This document shows, piece by piece, positions 1-6,594 of a stretch of DNA of 22,550 nt; the first letter of the stretch is position 1, and the number at the start of each line of letters is the position of its first letter. This stretch comes from a virus. The notes under the pieces are model-generated. The model saw only the letters and a program-made list of their open reading frames with translations. It did no database searches and was not told where the DNA came from. The DNA is taken from IMG/VR virus record IMGVR_UViG_3300042382_000558, positions 1 through 22,550 of that record. One strand, written 5' to 3'. A program made the translations under genes and the position numbers.

Positions 1-450
1 ACGGCGCGCATGCTTGGCAGAACCTCCGCGAGCACAGGAGCGGTCGAGGAGATCACGGTCGGCGCGAATCTGTCACTCTCAGCGGGCTCTCTCGCGGTGA
101 CTGGTGTCGCGGTCTCGGGCTCGATCACAACCTCGGGACTCACCCAGTCCACGGCGCGCATGCTTGGCAGAACCTCCGCGAGCACAGGAGCGGTCGAGGA
201 GATCACGGTCGGCGCGAATCTGTCACTCTCAGCGGGCTCTCTCGCGGTGACTGGTGTCGCGGTCTCGGGCTCGATCACAACCTCGGGACTCACCCAGTCC
301 ACGGCGCGCATGCTTGGCAGAACCTCCGCGAGCACAGGAGCGGTCGAGGAGATCACGGTCGGCGCGAATCTGTCACTCTCAGCGGGCTCTCTCGCGGTGA
401 CTGGTGTCGCGGTCTCGGGCTCGATCACGACCTCGGGACTGACGCAGTCC
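1..450 (+). repeat. Three tandem 150-bp units inside the fibre gene
   Basis: Units start at 1, 151 and 301. The first two are identical; the third differs only near its end (429 and 441-444). A fourth, clearly diverged unit starts at 451. Because 150 is a multiple of three, each unit adds 50 residues in frame. The same units reappear at 22124-22550. Confidence 0.95.
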
Positions 451-1845
451 ACGGCGCGCATACTCGGACGGACGACAGCCAGTAGCGGAGCAGTTGAGGA
501 GATAACAATCGGTTCAGGTCTGACGCTTGCCGCGGGCACTCTCAGCGCGGCGGGCTCTGGTCCTGGCGGCTCGACGGGCGACTATCAAATCAATTCCTCG
601 GGTGCTTTTGCGGCGGGCGTAATCGCGCAGGGATCAACTGGGCGACTCACAATCACACCGACGGCCAGCACCTCGGGAACTGCGGCATACTTCAATCTTC
701 GCACTCCGGCCGATACCGGAATCACCGTCTCGACGGAATCCGTCGGCGTGTGGCTGGGCGGCTCGACGGGCTCGACAGTGACGCGCAATTGGACCGGCCC
801 CGGTACGGTGACAGCTCAACGTGAGATTGTAATTCAGGCCCCGACGTACACCTCAACGGGCGGCGTGACAGTGATCACGACAGGGGCAACTCTGGCGATC
901 ACCGGCCCCCCCATCGAGACCGGAACGGTCGGTGTGACAAACGCTCTCGCGCTCTGGATCGAGTCCGGAAACTCGCGGGTGAGTCTGGCAAGTGGCACTT
1001 CTGCGAGACCTGGATTCCAGCTCGGCGCTTTCAATACCGGTTTTTATCAGACCGGTGTTTTGCTGGCGATATCGTCGCAGGGTATTCCGGCGATCGGGTG
1101 GAACGGCTCAAACGGTAACACGACAATCGGCGATCCGTATTCAATAGTTTGGGGCTCTCTCGGTCTGACGATTCCCGATATATCGCTCTCCCGGTCGGCT
1201 GTCAGTGTGCTCCGAGTGGGCGACGCTTCGTCCGGTGCGGGTCAGTTGCTTGTTGCGGCCAACGGCACAACCGCGACAGGTCAGGTAACTATTCTCAGCG
1301 GGCTCACAAACCGGAACGCGCTATTTGCTCAGGGTGCAGCAGGCGGAACATTCGCGCCGCTGGTGGGTGTCGTCAATCCGTCGGTTACCAACATTGCCAC
1401 GACGCATGTCCTGTCGCTGCGGGCTCGATCGACAGGGACCCCGGCGGCGGGCTTTGGCGGCACGCTCAACCTTATGGCGCAGACCACCACGACGAACGAC
1501 GTACATGCGGCGGAAATTGTGTGGTCCTGGACTACCGCGACGCATGCAACCCGGACCTCTCAATTAGTGGTTTCGGTGGTCGCAGGAGCAACGGCTGTCA
1601 ACGTCCTGACAATCGATAGCGCAGGTCTGACAATCAGCCAGCGCGGAATCTACCTCACCCAGACCGGCGGCGGGGCAAACTATACCGGATTTATCGCGCC
1701 GTCAACACTGACCGCGACCAGCCCCTACACGATGCCGACGAACTATCCAGCGATGAACGGCGCAATGTTGGTTTCTGACACGGCGGGAACGCTCTCCTGG
1801 ATGGGCGACATTACCGATATTCTCGCAACGCAGGTTTTTTCATAA
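1..1845 (+). CDS. Phage fibre/spike protein, C-terminal part (5' end lies at 21794 if circular)
   Basis: Frame 1 is open from the first base, so the gene is cut by the window edge and the first ATG at 10 is not a real start. The left part is a 50-residue unit repeated in identical DNA, containing LGRTSAS and GAVEEITVG. Motifs of the LGRTTAGTGAVEEI type are widespread in phage tail-fibre proteins. After a diverged copy (residues about 150-185 of this part) comes a long Gly/Ser/Thr-rich beta region. The C-terminus (YTGFIAPSTLTA and GTLSWMGD) matches the usual end of such fibres. Expected role: trimeric receptor-binding fibre or spike on the virion surface. It is followed four bases later by another virion-type gene. 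The gene at the right end enters the same repeat in the same frame, giving a 724-residue protein if the 427-base ends are merged. Confidence 0.85.
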   Translation, partial: TARMLGRTSASTGAVEEITVGANLSLSAGSLAVTGVAVSGSITTSGLTQSTARMLGRTSASTGAVEEITVGANLSLSAGSLAVTGVAVSGSITTSGLTQSTARMLGRTSASTGAVEEITVGANLSLSAGSLAVTGVAVSGSITTSGLTQSTARILGRTTASSGAVEEITIGSGLTLAAGTLSAAGSGPGGSTGDYQINSSGAFAAGVIAQGSTGRLTITPTASTSGTAAYFNLRTPADTGITVSTESVGVWLGGSTGSTVTRNWTGPGTVTAQREIVIQAPTYTSTGGVTVITTGATLAITGPPIETGTVGVTNALALWIESGNSRVSLASGTSARPGFQLGAFNTGFYQTGVLLAISSQGIPAIGWNGSNGNTTIGDPYSIVWGSLGLTIPDISLSRSAVSVLRVGDASSGAGQLLVAANGTTATGQVTILSGLTNRNALFAQGAAGGTFAPLVGVVNPSVTNIATTHVLSLRARSTGTPAAGFGGTLNLMAQTTTTNDVHAAEIVWSWTTATHATRTSQLVVSVVAGATAVNVLTIDSAGLTISQRGIYLTQTGGGANYTGFIAPSTLTATSPYTMPTNYPAMNGAMLVSDTAGTLSWMGDITDILATQVFS

Positions 1846-1849
1846 AATT

Positions 1850-2194
1850 ATGCCGACATACACAAAACGATTATTTTCCGCGAGTACAAACGGCCAGCCG
1901 ATATTAATCGGCAGCACCTCGACGACAATTCACACGTCGATAAATAACGCGACTGATTTTGACGAAGTCTGGATATGGGCGCAGAACACAAGCGCAAGCG
2001 CGGTCAACCTGACGATTCAATGGGGCGGAACGGCAGACCCGGCCAACGCGGTAAAGCTGCAAATGGCCGCGTCGAGTGGCTCTTATCTGCTGGTCCCTGG
2101 GTGGATTCTCAATAACTCTCTCGTGGTGAGTGCAGTTGCGGCGACAAACAACGTGATTAGTGTAACTGGCTTTGTCAATAGGATTACAGCGTAA
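1850..2194 (+). CDS. Small conserved phage virion-type protein
   Basis: A 114-residue protein with a beta-rich composition and no signal peptide or membrane segment. The central DEVWIWAQNTSAS and the IQWGGTADP segment resemble small proteins that commonly sit beside fibre genes in environmental phages; this is family recall, with no known biochemical role. It starts four bases after the fibre stop without a clear Shine-Dalgarno site, suggesting translational coupling. Its stop overlaps the next start (TAATG at 2192-2196). The C-terminus (SVTGFVNRITA) is hydrophobic and beta-like. Likely a fibre accessory or head-decoration protein, but the function is inferred only from neighbours. Confidence 0.75.
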   Translation: MPTYTKRLFSASTNGQPILIGSTSTTIHTSINNATDFDEVWIWAQNTSASAVNLTIQWGGTADPANAVKLQMAASSGSYLLVPGWILNNSLVVSAVAATNNVISVTGFVNRITA

Positions 2195-3003
2195 TGAGCT
2201 TGCAAGTTCCTCGAATGCGAATGCGTCAAGGTATCGGCCAGGTCGATACCGTCGGCACGTTTATATCAACATTTACACTGGAATATCTCGTTGTCGCTGG
2301 TGGCGGTAGTGGTGGGCACTCATTCGGCGGAGGTGGCGGAGCTGGTGGAGCAGTATCTGGCAGCGTTACCGCGACAGGAGGAGTCACTTATAACGTAAGC
2401 GTGGGCGCAGGTGGCGCGGGGCTCACGGCGGCAGGCCAGGGCAACAACGGCAATGCTTCCAGTTTTTCTCTTGGCGGCATTACGACAACCGGCGGAGGTG
2501 GCGGTGGTGGCGGTGGCGGCGCGGGTTCAGTGGGACGCCCTGGAGGCAGTGGCGGCGGTGGGTCTGCGACATTCGCTGGAGGAACTGGCGTATCCGGTCA
2601 GGGTTTCGCGGGCGGTGGTAGTGGAGCGGTTGCGGGTACGGGCGGAGGTAAAGGGGGCGCGGGTAGTACCACAGTTGCAGGAACGGGGACCGGCGCAACA
2701 TCAACATTATTGTCCGTGTTTGGCGGAAGTGGAAATTATGGTGGAGGCGGTAGCAGTGCATCTGTAGCAGGTGCGACCACGTTCGGCGGCGGAGCATATG
2801 GCCCCTCTGGGGGAACTGCTAATACTGGAGGAGGTGGTGGCGCATGGAATGGCACAAACCCATCGGGACCGGGTGGGTCGGGTGTCGTGGTGCTGAAATC
2901 GCCAATTGCCGCGGCCAGCGTAACGGGCACTTTTACCACGATCACCACGGGCGGATTCACCTATTATCGATTCACAGCCGGAAGCGGCACAATTACTTTT
3001 TAA
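2194..3003 (+). CDS. Glycine-rich adhesin-type fibre protein
   Basis: A 269-residue protein. After a short N-terminal segment, EYLVVAGGGSGG (about residue 30) opens a long poly-glycine region with many GGGGGAGG-type tracts up to about residue 230. It then closes with GGSGVVVLK and a short beta domain. This layout is typical of phage glycine-rich fibre tips and adhesins thought to bind the host surface through loops of a polyglycine sandwich. It overlaps the preceding gene by one base and follows the large fibre, so the three are probably co-translated parts of one receptor-binding apparatus. Family assignment is firm by composition; the receptor is unknown. Confidence 0.8.
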   Translation: MSLQVPRMRMRQGIGQVDTVGTFISTFTLEYLVVAGGGSGGHSFGGGGGAGGAVSGSVTATGGVTYNVSVGAGGAGLTAAGQGNNGNASSFSLGGITTTGGGGGGGGGGAGSVGRPGGSGGGGSATFAGGTGVSGQGFAGGGSGAVAGTGGGKGGAGSTTVAGTGTGATSTLLSVFGGSGNYGGGGSSASVAGATTFGGGAYGPSGGTANTGGGGGAWNGTNPSGPGGSGVVVLKSPIAAASVTGTFTTITTGGFTYYRFTAGSGTITF

Positions 3004-3012
3004 GAGGACCCC

Positions 3013-3291
3013 ATGACTTTAACTTCAACAGTAACAGAGCAGAGACAGCAGGACTTTTACACTGAGGTGAGACAGGCGAATAAAGAGGCTTGGAATGCCA
3101 TGATCAAGCTCGTCGGGTATCAACGCGAATGGGCGGCGCAGAATTACACGGAGACGCTCGGCCCTGGTATCGGCGAGAACTCCGGCCTGGTCGCGGGTGA
3201 TCTCAGCGCGGTGATTTTCGACGCGGCGAACGCAGTCGCGGACGTACTCGCAACGAACGGATACTCAACAGCAATGACAAAATTGCTTTAA
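3013..3291 (+). CDS. Small phage protein of unknown function
   Basis: A 92-residue protein starting after a good ribosome site (AGAGGA, about 4 bases before ATG). The first half is helical and polar (EQRQQDFYTEVRQ, then NKEAWNAMIKL); the second half is Ala-rich helical. No membrane segment, cysteine cluster or recognised catalytic motif. It lies between the adhesin and the lysis genes in the late arm, so a virion or chaperone-like role for the fibres is possible but unproven. Small helical proteins of this type are frequent near fibres in environmental phages. Confidence 0.7.
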   Translation: MTLTSTVTEQRQQDFYTEVRQANKEAWNAMIKLVGYQREWAAQNYTETLGPGIGENSGLVAGDLSAVIFDAANAVADVLATNGYSTAMTKLL

Positions 3292-3309
3292 TCAAAAGGA
3301 TTTTTACCA

Positions 3310-3615
3310 GTGAAAAAAATTCAATTGCTAACAGTCACAATCAGTAATCACAGCGTCCCGGACGAGTTTCGCCTGTCCTATCGTCACGAATTTTTGCAGT
3401 TGGTCGAGACGATTCCGGAGGGCGTGAAAGTTTCCGAAATGGCGGCGCTTCTGAAAATTGTGGAGAAGCTCAACGACCTGGACAGCGACTCAATAACCCT
3501 GACTGACAGCGAGTGGACGACGCTCCGCGACCGTCTGACAGCCGCTAAATTTACGATCGTCGCCCCGGAGATCGTCGCAATGGTCGCCGCGGTCGAGAAT
3601 GCGGCGGAGGTGTAG
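3310..3615 (+). CDS. Hypothetical small acidic protein before the lysozyme
   Basis: A 101-residue protein, not recognised. It begins with GTG at 3310, preceded by AAAGGA about 10 bases upstream. The N-terminus is MKKIQLLTVTISN, then a mostly helical acidic body containing VSEMAALLKIVEKL. No membrane segment. Its end carries the GGAGG that serves as ribosome site for the lysozyme two bases downstream, so the two genes are translationally linked. A regulator of lysis or a virion component are both possible; nothing in the sequence decides. Confidence 0.65.
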   Translation: MKKIQLLTVTISNHSVPDEFRLSYRHEFLQLVETIPEGVKVSEMAALLKIVEKLNDLDSDSITLTDSEWTTLRDRLTAAKFTIVAPEIVAMVAAVENAAEV

Positions 3616-3617
3616 CG

Positions 3618-4217
3618 ATGAACATTTCACCGGCGGGACTGGCGCTTATTAAACGATTCGAGCGGCTCCGGCTCTCAGCCTATGATGACGGTTACGGAAA
3701 TCGGACGATCGGATGGGGACACCTGATCCAGCCCGGCGAGAACTATCAGACTATCACCGCGGCGCAGGCGGACGAGCTGCTCGCGCTCGACCTGGCGACG
3801 GCCGAACGCGCCGTAAACTCGCTGGTTCGCGTCCCTCTCACTCAGTCGCAATATGACGCGCTGGTCTCGCTGGTGTACAACTGGGGTGCGGGTAATTTTC
3901 GGAACAGCTCTCACCTATCGCTTGTCAACTCTGGCGACTACGCAGGGACCGCGGCCCGGCTGCGGGCGCATCCGATCACGTCCGGCGGCGTCGCCTCTCA
4001 GGGGCTGGTCAATCGACGCGCGGCGGAGGCGGATTTATTCGCACGTGACGGAATCTACAGTCTCGCGGAGATGGGCGGCGCGTCCCCTGCCCCGACGACT
4101 CCGACGACCCCCACGACCCCCACAGACCCGACAGCCGCGGAACCTGGTAAATCGTGGGTGTATCCAGCCGTCGCAATTGGCGCGGCGTTGCTGGTGATCA
4201 CTCTCATAAATGACTGA
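3618..4217 (+). CDS. GH24 (T4-type) lysozyme with C-terminal membrane anchor
   Basis: A 199-residue endolysin of the T4 lysozyme/GH24 family, which hydrolyses the MurNAc-GlcNAc bond of peptidoglycan. The catalytic triad is visible with T4 spacing: Glu15 (IKRFE), Asp24 (AYDD) and Thr30 (NRTIGWGH). The catalytic domain covers about residues 1-145, including VSLVYNWGAGNF and VNRRAAEADLF. It is followed by a Thr-Pro linker (TTPTTPTTPT, about 158-168) and a hydrophobic C-terminal helix (about 181-197, AVAIGAALLVITLI). Ordinary T4-like lysozymes end after the enzyme domain, and SAR endolysins carry their anchor at the N-terminus, so a C-terminal anchor is unusual. It could fix the enzyme in a virion membrane or the host membrane. 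The start is set by GGAGG at the end of the preceding gene. Confidence 0.93.
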   Translation: MNISPAGLALIKRFERLRLSAYDDGYGNRTIGWGHLIQPGENYQTITAAQADELLALDLATAERAVNSLVRVPLTQSQYDALVSLVYNWGAGNFRNSSHLSLVNSGDYAGTAARLRAHPITSGGVASQGLVNRRAAEADLFARDGIYSLAEMGGASPAPTTPTTPTTPTDPTAAEPGKSWVYPAVAIGAALLVITLIND

Positions 4218-4497
4218 TGGACGAGAATCAAAAATGGATTGGTTTCTCTCTCATATCGGTGAGCTGGTCGCCATTGTCGCGATCGTCACCGGAAATATTG
4301 TCGGATATGCGCGACTGCGATTCCGTACCGAGGATCACTCGGCCCGGCTCGATTTTTTGGAATCAGAAGTCGGCATCCACACTCACGACGCAACAGCACA
4401 CCGGAACCCCGATTTTGAGCGCAGGATTGCAGACCTCGGCGCGGTAATCGCGGAGATCCGGGCGGACGTAAAAACGCTACTAAACTCCGAAAGGTGA
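4210..4497 (+). CDS. Small membrane-anchored coiled-coil protein in lysis cassette
   Basis: A 95-residue protein from ATG 4210 (overlapping the lysozyme end by 8 bases), or 87 residues from the in-frame ATG 4234; both have only weak ribosome sites. A single N-terminal membrane segment (about residues 14-32, GELVAIVAIVTGNIVG) is followed by a charged helical tail with a heptad pattern (FERRIADLGAVIAEIRADV). This layout suits an inner-membrane spanin subunit or a holin/endolysin accessory. The position between lysozyme and holin supports a lysis role. No cysteine is present for disulfide-linked spanin dimers. Function is inferred. Confidence 0.7.
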   Translation: MTDGRESKMDWFLSHIGELVAIVAIVTGNIVGYARLRFRTEDHSARLDFLESEVGIHTHDATAHRNPDFERRIADLGAVIAEIRADVKTLLNSER

Positions 4498-4500
4498 ACT

Positions 4501-4695
4501 ATGAACGCTTGGGTAAAAGGACTTTTGGCCGCGGCCATTGGCGGCGCGGCAAATACGATCACGGTAGTTATCGTGGATCCCGTGAATTTCAACCTGGTGA
4601 CGGGCGCGGGCAAAGTGGCGACGGTCGCCGCGGTGGGGGCGTTGCTTTCGGTCGCGGCTTTTCTTCAGAAATCGCCGATCCCGGAGGGCAAATAA
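4501..4695 (+). CDS. Holin-like two-helix membrane protein
   Basis: A 64-residue protein with a good ribosome site (AAGGTGA) just upstream. Two hydrophobic segments, about 7-27 (LLAAAIGGAANTITVVIVD) and 37-56 (GKVATVAAVGALLSVAAFL), are joined by a short polar turn, and the tail is short and charged. The pattern WxKGLLAAAIGG...VDP...LSVAAFLxxSP is one I recognise from small phage membrane proteins annotated as holins. Holins form inner-membrane lesions that trigger lysis and release or activate endolysin. Its stop overlaps the next start (TAATG). Identity as the holin rests on size, topology and position. Confidence 0.75.
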   Translation: MNAWVKGLLAAAIGGAANTITVVIVDPVNFNLVTGAGKVATVAAVGALLSVAAFLQKSPIPEGK

Positions 4696-5168
4696 TGCGC
4701 GCTTCCCTGCTCTGCGTCGTGCTCTCTGGGGTGGTGCTGATGTCCGGGTGTGACAACTCCGGGCGACAGTTGGCGCTCAATCTCGATCGCGCCGCCGGGT
4801 ATATCGGCACGGCGACGGCACTCATCGAGCGACAGGCGACAGCCGGGACTCTCTCAACCAAAACGGCGGAGCGCCTGGCGGGAGATCTCCAGCAGCTCAA
4901 CCGACTCAACGGTGATCTGATCGCCGCGGTGAGACCGCTCAAATCTGCCGACGGTTCGCGGCTTGCCCTCGATGGCGACAGCCGCGCGCGATTGCTGGCG
5001 ATACTGACGGCGGCGCGCCGGGTGGTTGTGTCGAGATTGGAGGATCCGGATTTTCTAACGCTGGCGGATAATCAGCGCCGGGAGATCACCGCGATTTACA
5101 CACAGATAGAGACGCTGATTCAGCTCTCGGCCGAAATTGTCCAGACGGCAAAGGGGGTGAAACAGTGA
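4695..5168 (+). CDS. Lipoprotein of lysis cassette (outer-membrane spanin candidate)
   Basis: A 157-residue protein. The N-terminus MRASLL and a hydrophobic stretch end in a lipobox-like LMSGC with Cys19, so lipidation after signal peptidase II cleavage is expected. Met at -3 is slightly atypical. The mature part is helical and polar (about 20-157) with two long amphipathic helices. The start at ATG 4695 overlaps the holin stop by one base; longer in-frame starts upstream would destroy the signal peptide and run through the holin gene. In a holin-endolysin operon such a lipoprotein is a natural candidate outer-membrane spanin, or a phage exclusion/lysis-control lipoprotein. It is longer than typical o-spanins, so this remains tentative. 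It implies a Gram-negative host. Confidence 0.8.
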   Translation: MRASLLCVVLSGVVLMSGCDNSGRQLALNLDRAAGYIGTATALIERQATAGTLSTKTAERLAGDLQQLNRLNGDLIAAVRPLKSADGSRLALDGDSRARLLAILTAARRVVVSRLEDPDFLTLADNQRREITAIYTQIETLIQLSAEIVQTAKGVKQ

Positions 5169-5368
5169 GTAAGGAAAAATCGATTCTTGACGTTCTGAAT
5201 TTTGGGTCTGAGTTGCTCGTCCTGCTCCTCGTCGAATTGCGCCGGGAGACAGTCCGACGCGGATTGTCCCTTGACGAATTGATAGACTCGGCGGAGAATC
5301 AGACCCGCGAGAATGAAAACAAACTCGCGGATTTACTTGGCCAACTAACCGCAAATTCCACGCGATAG
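5165..5368 (+). CDS. Hypothetical small protein, last gene of the rightward arm
   Basis: A 67-residue protein starting with GTG at 5165, overlapping the lipoprotein stop by four bases (GTGA) with an AAGGGGGTG ribosome site upstream. A short hydrophobic stretch (SELLVLLLVELRRE, about 15-28) is too short and charged for a clear membrane helix. The rest is acidic and helical. Its TAG stop lies in the loop of a 7-bp hairpin, and the arm's main terminator follows 36 bases later. Function unknown; it may belong to the lysis module. Confidence 0.65.
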   Translation: MSKEKSILDVLNFGSELLVLLLVELRRETVRRGLSLDELIDSAENQTRENENKLADLLGQLTANSTR

Positions 5369-5375
5369 CGCGTGG
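5358..5375 (+). other. Perfect hairpin enclosing the last stop codon of the rightward arm
   Basis: CCACGCG (5358-5364) pairs perfectly with CGCGTGG (5369-5375) around the loop ATAG, which contains the TAG stop at 5366-5368. There is no T-run directly after it, so it is more likely an mRNA 3'-end protector or translation/termination helper than the terminator itself. Confidence 0.6.
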
Positions 5376-5404
5376 CCCCGTTGAAACCCTTTTGACCGTT
5401 GCTT

Positions 5405-5438
5405 ATAGTCCCCGGATGGCCGGGGACTATTTCATTTT
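5405..5438 (+). terminator. Bidirectional terminator between the two converging arms
   Basis: ATAGTCCCCGG (5405-5415) pairs perfectly with CCGGGGACTAT (5420-5430) around ATGG, an 11-bp stem, followed on the plus strand by TTCATTTTGT. The rightward arm ends at 5368 and the leftward arm's last gene stops at 5432, so this hairpin sits exactly where opposing transcripts meet. Confidence 0.85.
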
Positions 5439-5734
5439 GTGACCCAGCGATACCCAGCATCTCCACCCCACAACAACCACGCAATCAGCCCGGCGGACGG
5501 GTAGCCCGGTTCACCTGGTCGCGCGCCTGGGGCTATCAGGTCCACAGCGTGACGGGCGAAATATGCGCGCATCCGGGCGCGTGTACGCTCGGAGACCGGG
5601 CGACCGTTCGCCAGATCGCGGGCCCGTGCTACTCCGACGGCGGTCCCGCCGCGTCCATATTGCCGCCGGAGATCGAGCCCACGCGCGGCGGCTCTCTGGA
5701 CAGCCAGCGGCGGGACGAGTGAATCAGCGTTCAT
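5432..5734 (-). CDS. Conserved small phage protein (GVARARDL / FARH / WLLWGGDAG family)
   Basis: A 100-residue protein. It carries the conserved blocks RGGTAVGVARARDLANG (about 28-44), RMRAYFARH (about 54-62), RPGEPGYPSAG (about 72-82) and IAWLLWGGDAG (about 83-93). I recognise this from many phages as a short domain found alone or fused to structural proteins; its biochemical role is not established to my knowledge. It is the last gene of the leftward arm, overlapping the upstream gene by 11 bases, with CAGGA directly before ATG. There is no membrane segment. The basic central helix might bind nucleic acid, which is inference only. Confidence 0.8.
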   Translation of the reverse strand: MNADSLVPPLAVQRAAARGLDLRRQYGRGGTAVGVARARDLANGRPVSERTRARMRAYFARHAVDLIAPGARPGEPGYPSAGLIAWLLWGGDAGYRWVTK

Positions 5735-6023
5735 TCCTGAGCCTTTCTATTTCGCGGTCGATCCTCGCGGTAAGATCCTCTCTCGCAACAATTCCAAACT
5801 CCGCAAGCGCCTCAACAACGTGACCCCGCGACAACTCCGCGACCAGGGCGGCGCGTGTGGTTTGGTGCAGTGTCTGAAGATTCCCCGCGTCCGCTAACGA
5901 CTGGTAATAGGATTCCCAGTCCACAGACTCAGCCGCGGCCAGAGTGTTCCCCGCTCTGGTCGTCAACTCAAAAAGAATCGACGCCTTCGCGTAATCGATC
6001 AAAAGTAATTCTATATCACCCAT
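5724..6023 (-). CDS. Hypothetical helical protein
   Basis: A 99-residue protein from ATG 6023, chosen because AGGGGGTG lies five bases upstream; an in-frame GTG at 6029 falls inside that site. It is helical throughout, with an acidic N-terminus (MGDIELLLIDYAK) and an amphipathic C-terminal helix (REDLTARIDREIERL). There are no cysteines or membrane segments. It is separated from the next upstream gene by 113 bases containing a long hairpin, so it may begin its own transcription unit with the following gene. Function unknown. Confidence 0.65.
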   Translation of the reverse strand: MGDIELLLIDYAKASILFELTTRAGNTLAAAESVDWESYYQSLADAGNLQTLHQTTRAALVAELSRGHVVEALAEFGIVAREDLTARIDREIERLRNER

Positions 6024-6092
6024 AAGCACCCCCTAAATTTCGCGCAGATATGGCGCGCCTTACGTTTTTCGACCCTCACGGGTAGATAGGTG

Positions 6093-6124
6093 TGCCCGCC
6101 GCGATTTTTTGACCGTGGCGGGCA
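6093..6124. other. Long GC-rich hairpin in a leftward intergenic gap
   Basis: TGCCCGCC (6093-6100) pairs with GGCGGGCA (6117-6124), and inner bases can extend the stem to 11 bp with one wobble. It lies between the genes ending at 6137 and starting at 6023. The minus-strand flank lacks a T-run after the stem, so a transcript-stability or attenuation role fits better than a canonical terminator. Confidence 0.55.
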
Positions 6125-6136
6125 ATTGTGCGCGAT

Positions 6137-6346
6137 TTACCGCCCGCTAATCCGGACGGTAAAACCTCCGAGTTCATATTTCCGGATGAGTTGCTGCAAA
6201 TAGGTCTGAGCATGTCTGACGGAATTAAAAATTTCCGTCGAGGTCAGTCCCCGGTGAGTGATCGAGACGCCATAGCGCCCCATTGATTTCTTCATCTCAA
6301 TAACTCTCTGATCCCTGTCGGAATCGCCCTGGGCTATTAATCGCAT
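6137..6346 (-). CDS. Hypothetical small basic protein
   Basis: A 69-residue protein with a strong ribosome site (AGGAGA, 5-6 bases before ATG) overlapping the preceding gene's end by 10 bases. Basic overall (MKKSMGRYGVSITHRG) with a helix around SVRHAQTYLQQLIRKY and a beta-like C-terminus (GGFTVRIS). No membrane segment or cysteines. The size and charge suit a nucleic-acid-binding or replication accessory protein downstream of the initiator, but nothing specific identifies it. Confidence 0.65.
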   Translation of the reverse strand: MRLIAQGDSDRDQRVIEMKKSMGRYGVSITHRGLTSTEIFNSVRHAQTYLQQLIRKYELGGFTVRISGR

Positions 6347-6594
6347 GTTTTCTCCTGGTCAGGTCGCTTCTTCGATGATCGACGCCGACTTAAAAATATC
6401 TCTTCGTTTTGATGGATCCGGTAATCCCTCGCGGGTGCGATGTCTACCGCGTCGGGGGCGGGTGCTGGCTCGGCCGCTTCGATTGCGGCGACCTGCTCAA
6501 ATTGAGCTTGGAAGAGCTCCCATGGCTGGGGCTTCTCATCATACTCAAAACACGCGCACCTGTGGACGATGTAGGCCTGTTCGGCTGGTGTCAT
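6337..6594 (-). CDS. Hypothetical small protein in replication operon
   Basis: An 85-residue protein overlapping its upstream neighbour by four bases (ATGA) with GGGTGAG as ribosome site. The N-terminal half (about 1-45) is helical, with an acidic/aromatic patch FEYDEKPQPWELF and two close cysteines (CAC). The C-terminus is strongly basic (FLSRRRSSKKRPDQEK), which suggests nucleic-acid contact. Not recognised. Its place in a chain of overlapping genes after the replication initiator supports co-expression with replication functions. Confidence 0.65.
   Translation of the reverse strand: MTPAEQAYIVHRCACFEYDEKPQPWELFQAQFEQVAAIEAAEPAPAPDAVDIAPARDYRIHQNEEIFLSRRRSSKKRPDQEKTCD

Noticed and set aside
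2280-2900. Walker A-like TGGGKGGAGST in the glycine-rich protein
   Set aside because: It is part of a polyglycine adhesin region without a Walker B motif or any ATPase context.
4494-4694. Upstream in-frame extension of the lipoprotein gene
   Set aside because: It overlaps the whole holin gene and would bury the signal peptide; ATG 4695 with the TAATG overlap is the natural start.
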